Source: Kingdonia uniflora
Taxonomy: Eukaryota; Streptophyta; Magnoliopsida; Ranunculales; Circaeasteraceae
Reading direction: 5' to 3'
DNA: 64,000 nucleotides
Assembly (NCBI GenBank): GCA_014058105.1
Contig: JACGCM010002205.1
Coordinates: 4,278,001-4,342,000, forward strand
This document shows positions 1-10,998 of this stretch, piece by piece. A program made the translations under genes and the position numbers. Below the pieces are notes generated by a model. The model saw only the letters and a program-made list of their open reading frames with translations. It was not told where the DNA came from and did no database searches. Numbering within the stretch: the stretch's first letter is position 1; every line of letters begins with the position of its first letter.

Positions 1-1417
1 GAGTCTGAGTAGGAGGAGGTTAAAGATCTGCTGCCTCACACACGACATAAGACCCGTCTGCAAGAGGTCATTATCTTTAATGAACCTTTGCAAGTAGATG
101 CTAGTAGTAGTAGGGTACAATCACAAGCCAACTAGATTATGACATTTGATTGTACTTTGCATAATGTAGTTGGTTCGTGTATCATAGCTGGATGTTGAAA
201 TAAATGTTGTAGAATGATATGTCTTGTAGGAATGAATATCTGTCTATAGATATATTGTCACTTGTGATCTATTCTTCTAGGTTGAAGACAAAGAATAGGG
301 CAAATTGGCTGCCTTATCTGCGCGAAATAAAGAATTGTCTGCCAAGTTGCAGCAATGTTCGTTGGCGGTTGAAAGAACGACTTTGTTGAATTCAAAGCTG
401 AAATCGGAGATGTTGGAGCTGCAGAGTTGGCTAAATGCTGTGACTGTAGAGTTGTCATGTAAGGATGCAAAAATATTGACTGCTAATAATGAATCCGAAC
501 TGTGGAAGGAATCTCTGAAGAAGAAAAAGTTGGAGACCATGGTTGCGAATCAACAGGTACTGGATCTGTTAAGTACGATTGAAAGGCAAAATAATGATCT
601 GTTATAACATCAGTCGGTGATAGCAAATAATATTGATCTCTTAAAGAAGTAAGATTCTGAAATCTGCTATATGCGCGAGCGCCTGAATAAGCTGAACTGG
701 GATTTGTATGAGGCTCGTGATTCATGTCAGAGAAAAAATGACCGTGCCAAAACTCATGAGGAGGCATATGCCAAGAGAGATCGAGAGCTAAATGAGGCCA
801 TTAATAAGTGCAATTCGCGGATCGCCGATCATGACCGGGACAAACAAGCTTTGGTACTGGAGTGCATGCAAGGTAATGAAGTTTTTGAGGAACTCCATAT
901 GAAGTATAAAGAGTCGCAGAGGATGATGGACGCAGCTAAAGCCGAGATCAATTATTCGAGGGAGGTAGATAAGAAGTTGCATCGCCTGAAGCAGGAGATG
1001 GAGTGCAGTGTGCAGATGACGAAGCAATATAGAGGCTCGTTGCTGCAGGAGAAAAAATCTTTGGAAGCTCAATGTAAAGATCTTGAAGACGAACTAAACA
1101 AGGTGAAAACCGAATTTTATGAAGCTATGTTGTTAGCTGCAGATAATGTTGCGTTGCGTGCTATGGCTATGTTGCATGCTGATGTAGGGAAATTTTGAAC
1201 AGAGTGTGAGTCGATCTTGGCTGCGACAACTGAATACGTTACGGAATATAACTTGCAGCTAGCATGGTTATCTTTTATAGATAATTTGATGCTGAGAGTT
1301 ATGGAATTGTTGAATGCACCTTCTACTGTGGTTAATGCGGCTATTCCTTTCCCTGTCTTACTTTCATCTGGGCCTGGGGAAAGTTCAAATGTTATATGCC
1401 CAAAAAGCGAACAGTAG
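1..1417 (+). pseudogene. Antisense coiled-coil gene (3' part) carried by element A
   Basis: This lies on the strand opposite to A's gag-pol. An acidic, Ser-rich stretch reads from 1 to a TAG at 133-135. After an AT-rich, intron-like gap with an AG at 279-280, one frame runs from 281 to 1417, broken by stops at 296-298, 605-607, near 650 and at 1196-1198. The translation is rich in Leu, Glu, Lys and Arg with heptad spacing, which predicts a long coiled coil. The same position and character recur on the antisense strand of B, C, D and E, so this is an element-borne gene and not a host gene. Its 5' part lies outside the window. The function is unknown. Confidence 0.6.
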
Positions 1418-1639
1418 TTTCGTTGTTTATATTATAATGAGACAGAGTGCAAATATGCCTTTGCTGTAGAAAATGTCAAATGTTGAGTAGATAAAAAAGT
1501 TTGTTGTTATCTCTATGTATAGTTGAATTGGGCGATCCAACGAACGACCATATAAAGATGTAGTGATGTTGTATTTTAACGTGTATAGGTCAATTTGAAC
1601 AAATCAATAAAGACCGCAACGAGATATTTGAAGGGCGCA
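1418..1639. other. Spacer between antisense gene and tandem array of element A
   Basis: AT-rich sequence with no supported ORF. It is part of the 3' untranslated zone of element A. Confidence 0.5.
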
Positions 1640-2300
1640 TCACTGCCCGGTCGAATTGATCGTCTCAATAAGCGACCCTCGGGGCAGCGCGTATGTAGAT
1701 CCCAGTTATAGGTCGAGCTGATCGACCGTAAGGGGACATGTATAAAATATTGCATAGCTGAATGACGTCTCTGCCAGATTGAATTGATTGACTCAACAAG
1801 CGATCCTCAAAGAACGTGTATATTTGTAGAGCTATGAAGTAGATCCCGGTTATAGGTCGTGCTGAGCGACCGTGATGGGACATGTATTGAATATTGCATA
1901 ATTGAATGGCGTCTCTGTCAGATCGAATTGATTGACTCAATAAGCGATCCTCGGAGAGTGTGTATATTTAAAGAGCTATGAAGTAGATCCCAATTATAGG
2001 TCGAGCTGAGCGACCGTGATGGGACATGTATTGGATATTGCATAGCTGAATGGCGTCTCTGCCAAATTGAATTGATTGACTCAATAAGCGATCCTCGGAG
2101 AGCGTGTATATTTGAAGAGCTATAAAGTAGATCCCGGTTATAGGTCGAGCTGAGCGACCGTGATGGGACATGTATTGAATATTGCATAGCTGAATGGTGT
2201 CTTTGCCAGATCGAATTGATTGACTCAATAAGCGATCCTCGGAGAACATGTATATTTGAAGAGCTATGAAGTAGATCTCGGTTATAGGTCGAGCTGAACA
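1640..2300. repeat. 144-bp tandem repeat array in the 3' zone of element A
   Basis: The word gaattgattg or a close variant recurs at 1653, 1781, 1925, 2069 and 2213. The first step is 128 bp and the next three are exactly 144 bp, giving about 4.6 copies with the first unit shortened by 16 bp. Units share the blocks gcgatcctcgg, gttataggtcgagctgagcg and gacatgtattgaatattgc. Because 144 is a multiple of three, repeated open frames appear on the minus strand, but these are a by-product of the repeat. Tandem arrays at this place are known in Tat-lineage elements. Confidence 0.9.
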
Positions 2301-2372
2301 AACCATATGAAGATAGGTAGAATATTTGAATAAATTTACAGCATAATGATGAAATCTGAAGTTACAGCATGT

Positions 2373-3600
2373 TTAATTTTGATACAGCTTTAGTCGGCGG
2401 GTATTCCATGAATTAGGTATAGGTACTCCATCATGTCTACTGAGATTGTAAGACCCCAAACTGCTCGTGCCAGTTATGATGAAGGGACCTTCCCAATTGT
2501 CTGCTAATTTTCCTGTATTAGGTGATTTACGATGTTGGGGGATTTCTTTGAGAACGAGGTTCTTGACTTTGAATTCTCGATGTCGAACGCGCTTGTTATA
2601 AGACCGTGATAAAGCAAGCTGATATCTTCCCAGATTGACAATGGCTTTATCGCGTGTTTCTTCAATTATATGTAGGTTGCTTGCGATCTGAAATTCATTT
2701 TCTTCATCTGTCATTTTGTGATCGTGTATTGGGTGATGATACTGAGTGGGTATTATGGCTTTCGTCCCGTAGGCCTGTAAGAATGGAGTACAACCTGTTA
2801 CTGTTCTTGAAGTTGTTCGATATGCCCAAAGTATGTGTGGTAACTCGTTCACCCAATTCCCCCTTTTGTCATCTAAACGCTTCTTGAGTCCATCCACAAT
2901 CGTTCGATTAGTAATCTCAGCTTGTCCGTATCTTTGAGGATAGTAAGGGTTTGATGGGGAATGAATAATATTGTATCCATTGAGGAATGCGACGACTTTG
3001 GAGCCAACGAACTGTGGTCCATTATCGATTCTGATAAGATGTGGTCTACCGAACCGAATGATAATGTGCTCCCAGATGAATCTGATGACATCATCTTCTA
3101 GTGTTCGGCACAATGGGACTGCCTCTACCCATTTAGTGAAGTAGTCCGTAACGACCATCAAATGCTTTCATTTTCCTGGTACTGTAAGAAATTCTCCTAC
3201 GAGATTGAGAGCCCATCGTCTGAACGACCAGGTGACTTGGCTTGAGTGTAGTTCGAGTACTGGGGCTTATATCTTTGGACCGTGACGTTGGCAAGCGTCA
3301 CATTTGCGAGCGTACTCGATTGCTTGTGCTTTCATCTTAGGCTAGAACATTCCTTGTGTTAAAGCTCTGTTTGCAAGAGACCGTCCTGCGGCATGGGACC
3401 CGTATGTGCCTTCGTGTAGATCGTACAAGAATTGTTGTACCTCTTTTTTGGATAGGCAGAGAAGGTATAGACCAGTGACTGATATTTTGTAAAGGAGGTT
3501 GTCCCGGACAATATATCGACGGGCATTGTCAATTAATCTCTGTCGTTCTATAGGATCCTCTGGAAGTGGGCCATAGAATTTATTGTGAGGTCCAATGTAT
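2373..3600 (-). pseudogene. Integrase of element A
   Basis: The region has an HHCC zinc-binding part (about 3540-3290, with H-E-G-T-Y-G-S-H-A-A-G-R and C-D-A-C-Q-R-H) and then a DDE core in the same frame from 3161 to 2373. Core residues seen are D in V-V-T-D-Y-F, D in R-I-D-N-G-P-Q-F-V and E in G-Q-A-E-I-T-N-R-T. A C-terminal barrel-like end G-P-F-I-I-T-G closes the protein. Stops interrupt the frame near 3340, 3270 and 3165. It is followed at once by the 3' repeat zone. In the intact family it would join element cDNA to host DNA; here it is broken. Confidence 0.85.
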
Positions 3601-3734
3601 TTGATGTAAGGCTGTCTCCAATCATTTTCGATTTCCTCGTTGCTCCTAATATTAATGGTGCTGGACACGATGACATTAATGCTGGGGTTAAAAATGATGT
3701 CGAATTTTAAATAACGAGCTTCTGATCCAAGGAC

Positions 3735-4105
3735 CCCAGCAAGGTAAGCGAGTGCATCTGAATGTTTATTTTCTCCCCTTGGCAAATGTTCCATAGAAAT
3801 TGTCTGAAATTTGTTCATTCGTTTGACCACTACAGCAGCATAGTCAATCATTTTCCTATTGGCTTGATAGATACCTGCGTGATGATTGACAATCAGAAAT
3901 GAATCGGTGTAGACAGAGGGCTCTGCTACACCCAGTATGAGTGCCATGTCCAAGCCATAAATTAATGCATTATATTCTGCTACATTGTTGGTTACTTCGA
4001 AATTGAGGTGAATGAATTTTTTGAGCTGATCATTGGAAGGAGTAATAAGAACAATCCCCACTCCTGATCCGGCTAGTCCGACGGAGCCGTCCGTTAAAAG
4101 TCGCC
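3735..4105 (-). pseudogene. Second, archaeal-type RNase H domain of element A
   Basis: The translation has the acidic catalytic pattern of type I RNase H in its archaeal form: L-L-T-D-G-S near the start, T-N-N-V-A-E-Y-N-A-L with the Glu, T-D-S in the middle, and a final H-S-D-A-L-A-Y. It lies between the RT-linked RNase H and the integrase. A second RNase H at this place is a hallmark of plant Tat elements. The same domain is recognisable in C (about 45350-45720) and D (about 60120-60530). Confidence 0.75.
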
Positions 4106-4698
4106 AACCTTTCTTTGTTACCCAATCAGACTTCTCTTCAGACTGTACTGTGGGTGGTTCATCTTTGTTATCATTAACGTCTTCTTCCCAATCAGGATCG
4201 TATACTGGAAAGTTAGCTAGAAAATCTGCTATAGCCTGACCTTTCTCAGAGTGGCGTAACCCAAAATGTATGTCGTGTTCTCCGAGTGTTACTGACCATT
4301 GTTGAATACGTCGAGATTTTTCACGTTTAGATAAGATTTCATGGAGTGGATAGTTCGTTAAGACACGAACAACATGGGCTTGGAAATATTATTTCAATTT
4401 TTACGATGTAGACGAGAGCTAAAAGAAGCTTCTCGATCTTGGTGTATCTTGTTTCAGCGGGGGTCAGAGTCTTGCTGATAAAATAGACTGGTTTCTCGGT
4501 CTTTTCGTTGAGTCAGAGAAGAACGAAGCTGAGAGAAGTATCTGTGACGGCTAGGTATACTGTTAGTTCTTCTCCATCTGCTGGTGTACTCATAACTGAT
4601 GGTTTAACCAAATGTATTTTTAGTTTGAGGAAAGCGGCTTCGTATTTATCTGCCCACTCGATCTCGGGATCCTTCTTTGATTTTCCCCGTGATGTACC
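4106..4698 (-). pseudogene. RT-linked RNase H domain of element A
   Basis: The minus strand shows the usual Ty3-type linker and RNase H strands, with Y-L-A-V-T-D-T-S-L, P-V-Y-F-I-S-K-T-L and A-E-T-R-Y-T-K-I-E-K. The frame is broken by stops, so the product would not be made whole. It follows RT directly and precedes the second RNase H. Confidence 0.65.
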
Positions 4699-5460
4699 TT
4701 ATTTTAGCAGATCGAATAAAGGTCGGCATCTGTCTGATGATTTGGACACAATTCTGTTAAGTACTGCGATCTTCCTGACTAGTTTCTGAACATCCTTTTT
4801 TGTCTTTAGTGAAGGCATAGCCAAAAGAGCTCGTATGCGTGATGGATAAGCTTCAATTCCTCGTTTGTTGATTAGGTGGCCTAAATTTTTTCTGGATTGT
4901 ACTCCGAACTGGCATTTGTCAGGATTTAAGCGCATTTTGTAAGCTCACAAAATCTCAAAAGTTGTTCGTAAATCTGCCAGATGGTCTTCTTTCTTGAGAA
5001 GAGTTGTAAAGCATGTCGTCGATGTAAACCTCTATTATTTTACCGAGTTGATCTTTTAACATTTGCGTCATCAATCTCTGATAGGTAGCGCCAACATTTT
5101 TCAGGCCGAAAGGCATGACCTTATAGCAATACAGGCCTTGTTCGGTGATGAATGCAGTCTTGTCTTGATCTTCAGGGAAAAGTGATATCTGATTGTATCC
5201 TGATGCAGCATCCATCATAGAGAGGAGCTCGTGCCCTGCTGTTGAATAGAGCAGATGATTGATGATTGGAAGTGGAAAGCTATCTTTTGGAGTGTGTCGA
5301 TTGAGATCCGTGAAATCGACGCAGATTCTGATCTTGCCATTTTTCTTTGGGACTGCGACAATGTTCGAGATCCAGTTCGGGTAAATAGCTTTGCGGATAA
5401 AACCGACCTTAATCAATTTATCGATCTCTTTGTTTACTTTGTCTCGTATTTTTGGTGCTA
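4699..5460 (-). pseudogene. Reverse transcriptase of element A
   Basis: Two open stretches (5416-4955 and 4935-4699) lie in different frames. They carry Ty3-type RT motifs: V-P-K-K-N-G-K-I-R-I-C-V-D-F-T-D-L-N, then M-M-D-A-A-S-G-Y-N-Q-I, then M-P-F-G-L-K-N-V-G-A-T-Y-Q, and the catalytic V-Y-I-D-D-M. The frame shifts near 4950 and splits the thumb from the palm. This is the best-preserved RT in the window. Confidence 0.87.
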
Positions 5461-5728
5461 GAGTTCATTACTTATGTTTAACCGGTTCTACCTTCTCTTT
5501 CAGCTCTAGCTTGTGGCACGCCATGGCTGGATCGATTCCTGGCATTTCGTGGAGCATCCACACAAAAACATCGTGGTTATTTGAAAGGAATTGTATGAGA
5601 CTTGAGCGTTCCTCCGTGCTCAAGAGGGTCCCGATGTGAGTTCCTCTTTGTGCACCGTTGATCTCGATATATTCTATTGGTTTGGCGCTTGACAGCTGAT
5701 GTTCTGCTGGTACTGAATGCTGTAATTG

Positions 5729-6490
5729 CTATGCTGGAGCTGATGTAGCTGGCTCAGCTTCAATAGTATTATCACAAGCTCGAGCTAATTTTTGGATACC
5801 TTTAATTTTGTAGATCCCTCCTTTCCAGTCGAACAGTAATGCTTGATGATATGTGGAGGGAATAGCTTTCATGTTATGCAACCATGGCCGTCCCAGGATG
5901 CCCAGGTAACGGGATTTTATATTGATGACGTAAAAAACTATGTCAAGTGTGACTGGTCCGGCCGTGATGGGAAGTGTAATTTTTCCCACGTGTTCTTCCC
6001 TGGAACTGTTGAATCCAGAGACGTTGATGTCACTTGGTTCGACCTTGTCCACTAAACCCATTTGGTCGATCGTGCTCTGGAATAGTAGTTCGATGCTGCT
6101 GCCGGTGTCTACCATCATTGTATGTAGAACTATGTTCTTCATTTTTAACATGATGACTAGAACATCGTGATGCGGGAAGTTGACGTGACGTACGTCACAG
6201 TCTTCGAAAGAAATCGCAGATCGTCGATTGTTGGATTCTGGCAACAAACGAGCTTCTTTATTTACCATTGTCAGATCATGGCATTGTCCAACGCGCATGC
6301 GCTTGGATCTGTTGGAGTGGCTGACTGTCTGAGTCTTGATGAAGTATAAATGTTTTTCCTCATTCGCTTCGTCAGTCTGGACGACCGTGATTTCAGTTTT
6401 GTAGCTGCCATCTTTGTAACTTTTTACGTCCACAATATATTCAAGCATCCGACCATGCAAAAATATACTCAAGAGGAGAAATTTCAACAC
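5729..6490 (-). pseudogene. Aspartic protease region of element A
   Basis: An open frame of 253 codons holds the retropepsin active-site motif V-D-T-G-S-S in context M-M-V-D-T-G-S-S-I-E-L-L-F. A later hydrophobic flap and I-L-G-R-P-W are typical of plant Ty3/gypsy proteases. It is in the same frame as the RT fragment at 5416 but separated from it by stops between 5461 and 5728. The catalytic Asp is retained. Confidence 0.8.
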
Positions 6491-6493
6491 GAA

Positions 6494-7874
6494 TCACGGT
6501 TCCGTGTCATGATGGTGGATCTTGTGGTGAATGCAGTACGGCTTTCCTGGTATGGGTTGAAGAGTATTGGCATTTCTGAAGAGTTCATCCTTTTGCAGTA
6601 GGGGATATATGTTTGTAATAGTAGTTGTCAACTGTGGTAAGAGTGGCACTGGTCTCTTTTGTCCTTGTCGTGTTCGATCATCATAGGACTTGAATCGTTT
6701 CTTATCACCTCCGTAGTCTTTACTGCTGTTGCGAGTACGTTCTTCGGTATGATCATTAGTGGATAGAGCGAAGCGCTGAGGTTTTTGTTTCTTAGTCGTC
6801 AGTCTTTCGAGGTCAATGAAATTATTGACATTTTCCATCATATCTTCTAATGTCAGCGGCTTGTTGAGGATCATATGTTCCTTGACTCGTCCATCTATGA
6901 GTAACGCATTGGTGAAAGCGGAGATTGTGATCTTTTTATCGAAGTTATCGAGCTTTCGAGCTAGCCCAAATTTTTTTATGGTAAATGTCTCCAATCTTTC
7001 CCCTGGCGCCTACTTAAGACTAAACAAATAGTAAAGACTTTCCTCCTTGTCTTTATTATGTAAATAGTTCTTGACGAACAGTTCGAGAAGTTGCTCGAAG
7101 GTGAGGATAAATCCTTCATCGAGTGTGTGAAACCATCGTAGAGGCTCGCCTTTTAAGCTGGTCGGGAATAGACGGCAGAGGATATGGTTGGAGGAGGAAT
7201 ACAACCCCAAGGAATCTTAAAATTCTTGGACGTGTTCCACAGGATCCCCCCCTTCGTATTTCTGAATCGTTGGAGTGCGAAAACTGGTTGGTACTTCTTC
7301 GTCTAGCAACTCCAGTGCGAGTGGACTCTTCTGTAATCTTGCATAGTTGTTCCTTCCAGTGAGTATTTGAGCGCCTAAGAGCTCTTTGATGCATTTTTCC
7401 ACCTGTTCTGGAGTGAGATGTTGTCGAGACGTGACAGCTCGTCTTATTGTTGGTCCTCTCACAGGATTATGCTCTCCTATTGCTTCTCCCATGCGGTCAT
7501 AGACTGAAACTCGAGGTTTTTCTCTGTTTTGTTCCTCTTGTGGCTGTATCTATTACCGCTCCAGCGGGTAATGGTGGATTTATGTGACTCTGAGGTAGGA
7601 CTGGTTCTTGCTGAATTTGAGGAAGCGCGGTATTTCTGCCTCGATGTCCCAGGCGATCATGGACTAATATCCTCGAGGCTGCGGGCATAGCGTTCTGCTA
7701 TCTCGAATTTGCCATTATTTGAGCTTGGAGTGCCCTGATTGTGTCCTGCATGCTGGCGAGCTATTTCTCCAGCTCCATTCGTCGCTCGGTTTCTGCTTGC
7801 ACAGTTGTTCGCAGATCCGTCACTCCTTCAGCAGCGTCAGGTAGGGCGTGGTGTGATTTGTCTTGATTTGCCAT
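6494..7874 (-). pseudogene. Gag of element A
   Basis: The start is placed at ATG 7874, 57 bases after the primer binding site. The N-terminal part is charged and helical. The retrotransposon gag core lies at about 7250-6900, with the conserved L-C-R-L-F-P, G-E-P-L-R-W-F and F-V-K-N-Y patterns that match B and C closely. A basic tail precedes the protease. Several stops and shifts split it into at least four pieces. Confidence 0.75.
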
Positions 7875-7930
7875 CTTTCAAAGATAAATGCGGTGAAAAC
7901 TGGTTTGCAGAACGCTGAGTATAATCTTCG

Positions 7931-7950
7931 TTCCCACAGACGGCGCCAAA
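7931..7950 (-). other. Primer binding site of element A
   Basis: On the minus strand it reads TTTGGCGCCGTCTGTGGGAA, directly after the LTR end. It is the best-preserved version of the sequence also seen after the LTRs of B (13358), C (41421) and, more decayed, D (56243). It would pair with the 3' end of a host tRNA; I did not assign which one. Confidence 0.85.
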
Positions 7951-8736
7951 TGTAATAGCCTATTTTCGTATTGCACAAAGATAGCGCTTTACACCTTCAA
8001 AATCTAGTATGTTTAGTTATGAACGGGAAACAAACAACGCTAGATTTAGCGTGGAAAACCCTTGAATGGGTTAAAAACCACGATCTCTCATGAGGATTTT
8101 AGAAAGAGAGAGATGTTTATTTAGACTGCTAACTATTACAAAGAGAGAGAGATGTAGAAAAGATCTCTTAAAGGTTCTCAGAGCAGTCTGTCTAATTCGT
8201 AGCTATCTAGTCTTATTTATAGGTCTTATAATATGACCGTTGGTTACATTGATGAGGAACGTTACAATATCGGGTTTTGATGAGTCTTCATGGTGGTCTT
8301 TTGTAACGTCTTGATACTTGTTGATCTTTAACGGATCCATTAACATTCTTTAGCTGCAGCTTCAGACAGTTGGGAAAATACGATCTCTTGCGATGCTCGT
8401 GTGCATACGACTTGTTGATAAGTGGAGGAGTATTTTCTGTAGCGCGAAGTCGCAGGATGCTTTGATATCTTCGAACTGTTGATGAAGATATGATATCTAA
8501 TAGTGTTCGCGTGTATTCGAACTGTTGATAGATATCTGAGTATTTTTTGTAGTGCGATGTTATTGGATGTTTTGCCATCTCCGAGCTGTAGATGAGGAAG
8601 TCTGTATTACGATCTCCTTGCTTTTAGTCATTGATTGGTTATCAGTATGTTTACTCGAGCTATGTGAGTTCGAATATCGGACTCAGTACGAGGATTATAA
8701 ATAAGCCCTCCCAGCTTAAACTTACGATCTTTCACA
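7951..8736 (-). repeat. 5' LTR of element A
   Basis: The left boundary is firm because TGTAATAGCC abuts the primer binding site. The right boundary (ending ttcaca at 8736) is an estimate from the TG..CA rule, since the partner LTR is outside the window. A minus-strand TATA-like motif lies near 8213-8221 (plus strand ttatttata). The LTR ends about 840 bp before the start codon of the WAG-like kinase and points away from it. Confidence 0.6.
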
Positions 8737-9509
8737 AATTTGTTTACCCATGTTAAGCACTAACTGAGATTTGAGATTTTGAATCATAAGGAGGAAAATA
8801 GAAGAGAGATTTGAGATTTTGAATCATAAGAAAATTTTCAGTAGACGATTAGGGCACATTTTTGTTGTTGTAAAACTAGGTGAAATTCTGCTCAGGCTAT
8901 CCCAATGGTAAAAGATAGTAGTAGCTGCCAGTGATTAGCAAAAACCATCTACTAATTTCACCTGCATACGTCATCTTTACTAAATTACTGTCACCACTAT
9001 CTGTTTAAATAAACCACCAAAAACTTTACAGTCATGCAGACCATTGTGCACGTGTAACTCAACTGTAATAATTCACTTTTTACCACAATGAAAGTATGAT
9101 GATGATGTAACAATTAAAGTAAGTCCCACACTTTAAACCATAAAATTAAGGTTTGATAAGAAGGGTCAAACTGAAATCACGGAGATATTTAACAGGTTAC
9201 AGTGCAACCACGTACAACTGTTTCTGATATGACTACGATAGACCCAGGTCAATTGAAATGATGGTTCAAGCTCAAGTCGTCAGAACTAGACTCCTATTTT
9301 TGTCTTTTTAACTTGTAATGACAATAATAACCCTACGAATTTGGGTTAATTAATTTACTCTCGTAATCACCAATAAGTTGCCTAGCTTCTTCGCGGCTTC
9401 CAATGTTCTCTCAGACGCTGCTTCAATGCAATGCCATGTCAGCACTACACCATATTTCAATATCTTCTAAGTCAACTAAAACTGGGTCCTACCATGTCTC
9501 GTATGCCTT
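8737..9509. other. Kinase upstream region
   Basis: AT-rich, non-coding sequence between element A and the WAG-like kinase. Apart from a short duplication at 8766-8830 and the TATA box just downstream, I see no ORF or element. The kinase promoter should lie here. Confidence 0.5.
8766..8830. repeat. Two direct copies of a 25-bp word
   Basis: The word gagatttgagatttt plus gaatcataag occurs at 8766-8790 and again at 8806-8830, a 40-bp period. The two copies are identical, so the duplication is recent. No function is suggested. Confidence 0.85.
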
Positions 9510-9516
9510 TATAAAT
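9510..9516 (+). promoter_or_regulatory. Candidate TATA box of the WAG-like kinase
   Basis: TATAAAT lies 64 bases before the ATG at 9580, giving an expected short leader of about 30-40 bases. It is the only good TATA motif in the near-upstream sequence. Confidence 0.5.
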
Positions 9517-9579
9517 CAACGGTAATTGTGGTGTGTTTTAGTCCTGTATTCTTCATCTTTCAGAATTGTTGTTGTAGTT

Positions 9580-10998
9580 ATGGAGATTGAAACAACAATT
9601 TTTTTAACACAATCAGATACTACAACAGATCTCGACTTGAGTTTCACGAGTTGCACATCAACGACCTCAACCGACCGCACATTCACCTCCTCAAGTGCAC
9701 GAAGCTCACTCAGACTTAGTTTCAATGAGTCACGACTCTCTACCTCAGGTTCCCCAAGACCTCATCGCAAATCTGACTCACATTGGTCAGCTATCAACGC
9801 TGCAACTAATCTCACACCTGATGGTATCTTACAGCTTCACCATCTCAAACTTCTTCGCCACCTCGGTAGCGGTAATTTCGGTAAAGTCTTCCTATGTAAG
9901 CTCAAGGACTTCGACGGGGCTGAGTTCGCTCTCAAAGTTGTTGATCGTGATGCACTCACATCCAAAAAACTATCTCACGTTCAGATGGAGTCAGAGATCC
10001 TCTCAGTTGTTGATCACCCTTTCTTGCCTACCTTGTATGCGCATCTAGAGGTCTCTCATTACACGTGTATGCTCATGGATTACTGTTCCGGTGGTGATTT
10101 GCATTCGCTGTTGAGGAGACGACCCGGGAATCGGTTCGGGGTAGACGCGGTCCGGTTCTTTGCTTCTGAGGTATTAGTTGGGTTGGAGTATTTGCATGCG
10201 ATAGGTGTGGTATATCGCGACTTAAAACCGGAAAATATTTTGATACGTGAAGATGGGCATATCATGTTGTCTGATTTCGATTTGTGCTTCAAAGCTGACG
10301 TCATCCCAACTCTCCAACTCATCCAAACCCAAAACAAAATCCGGACCGGGTTCAGCTGTTTCGGTTTCGGGTCCACCCGGGAGGGAACTGAAGAAGAGTT
10401 AACCCAGTTCGTTGCGGAGCCCACAACTGCTTACTCAAGATCCTGCGTTGGGACCCACGAGTACTTAGCGCCAGAGCTAGTTAACGGTAACGGTCACGGT
10501 AACGGAGTGGACTGGTGGGCTTTTGGCGTTTTTATTTACGAGCTCTTATACGGTCGTACGCCGTTTAAGGGAACTACTAAAGAAGCGACCCTGCACAATA
10601 TAGCCTCGTCGCGCACGTTTAGGTTTCCCGATGCGTCTGACGTGGCACATGCGTACGATAGCATGGAGGTGCAAGCGAGGGACTTGATAGAGAAGTTGCT
10701 TGTGAAGGATCCGTTGGAGAGGTTAGGGTGCGCTAGGGGTGCGTCGGATATTAAACGGCATTCCTTTTTTGATGGGATAAAGTGGCCGTTGATACGGACG
10801 TATACGCCTCCTCAGGAGGTCCGTATGGGGAGGAAGACGTCGCAAGTGTGTTATGTGAGTAGGAGGGTGAGTCCGTTAAAAAGGAAGAGTGAGGGGAGGA
10901 GTTGGTCATTAAAAAGTGGGATTGGTAATTTAATTAGGAGTAAAGTTGGGTTTAATTTTGGTAATAGTAAGAGTAGAGAAGAAAGGTTTATGTTTTAA
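9580..10998 (+). CDS. WAG2: AGC-type Ser/Thr protein kinase, WAG1/WAG2-like (PINOID family)
   Basis: An uninterrupted frame of 472 codons starts at ATG 9580; the open frame extends upstream but without an ATG. The N-terminus is Ser/Thr-rich with the WAG signature D-L-D-L-S-F-T-S and D-R-T-F-T-S-S-S-A-R-S-S-L. Kinase features are the Gly loop G-S-G-N-F-G (96-101), Lys119, Y-R-D-L-K-P-E-N (212-219), S-D-F-D (231-234; DFD in place of DFG, typical of plant AGCVIII), an insertion of about 50 residues, the activation loop S-R-S-C-V-G-T-H-E-Y (286-295) and A-P-E (297-299). It is intronless, as WAG genes are. Relatives phosphorylate PIN auxin efflux carriers at the plasma membrane and control root waving and cotyledon and leaf development. 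All catalytic residues are present, so it is probably functional. WAG1 versus WAG2 orthology is not resolved. Confidence 0.93.
   Translation: MEIETTIFLTQSDTTTDLDLSFTSCTSTTSTDRTFTSSSARSSLRLSFNESRLSTSGSPRPHRKSDSHWSAINAATNLTPDGILQLHHLKLLRHLGSGNFGKVFLCKLKDFDGAEFALKVVDRDALTSKKLSHVQMESEILSVVDHPFLPTLYAHLEVSHYTCMLMDYCSGGDLHSLLRRRPGNRFGVDAVRFFASEVLVGLEYLHAIGVVYRDLKPENILIREDGHIMLSDFDLCFKADVIPTLQLIQTQNKIRTGFSCFGFGSTREGTEEELTQFVAEPTTAYSRSCVGTHEYLAPELVNGNGHGNGVDWWAFGVFIYELLYGRTPFKGTTKEATLHNIASSRTFRFPDASDVAHAYDSMEVQARDLIEKLLVKDPLERLGCARGASDIKRHSFFDGIKWPLIRTYTPPQEVRMGRKTSQVCYVSRRVSPLKRKSEGRSWSLKSGIGNLIRSKVGFNFGNSKSREERFMF

Larger units (their letters stand above)
1..8736 (-). mobile_element. Element A: Tat-like Ty3/gypsy retrotransposon, left end outside window
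   Basis: Reading the minus strand from the right, the order is LTR (8736-7951), primer binding site, gag, protease, reverse transcriptase, two RNase H domains and integrase. A tandem-repeat zone and an opposite-strand coiled-coil gene run off the left edge. Two RNase H domains, a repeat-rich 3' untranslated zone and extra opposite-strand ORFs are known traits of the plant Tat/Ogre branch of Ty3/gypsy. The 3' LTR is not in the window, so target duplication and LTR divergence cannot be assessed. Stops and frame changes in pol show that it is not autonomous, but it is the most complete pol of the four gypsy copies here. Confidence 0.88.

Noticed and set aside
1665..2306. Long minus-strand ORFs with internal repeats in element A
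   Set aside because: They are translations of the 144-bp tandem array, whose length is a multiple of three; several frames stay open for that reason alone.
9526..9579. Upstream extension of the kinase frame
   Set aside because: It begins with TTG, has no ATG, and encodes a stretch unlike WAG N-termini; ATG 9580 gives the family start.
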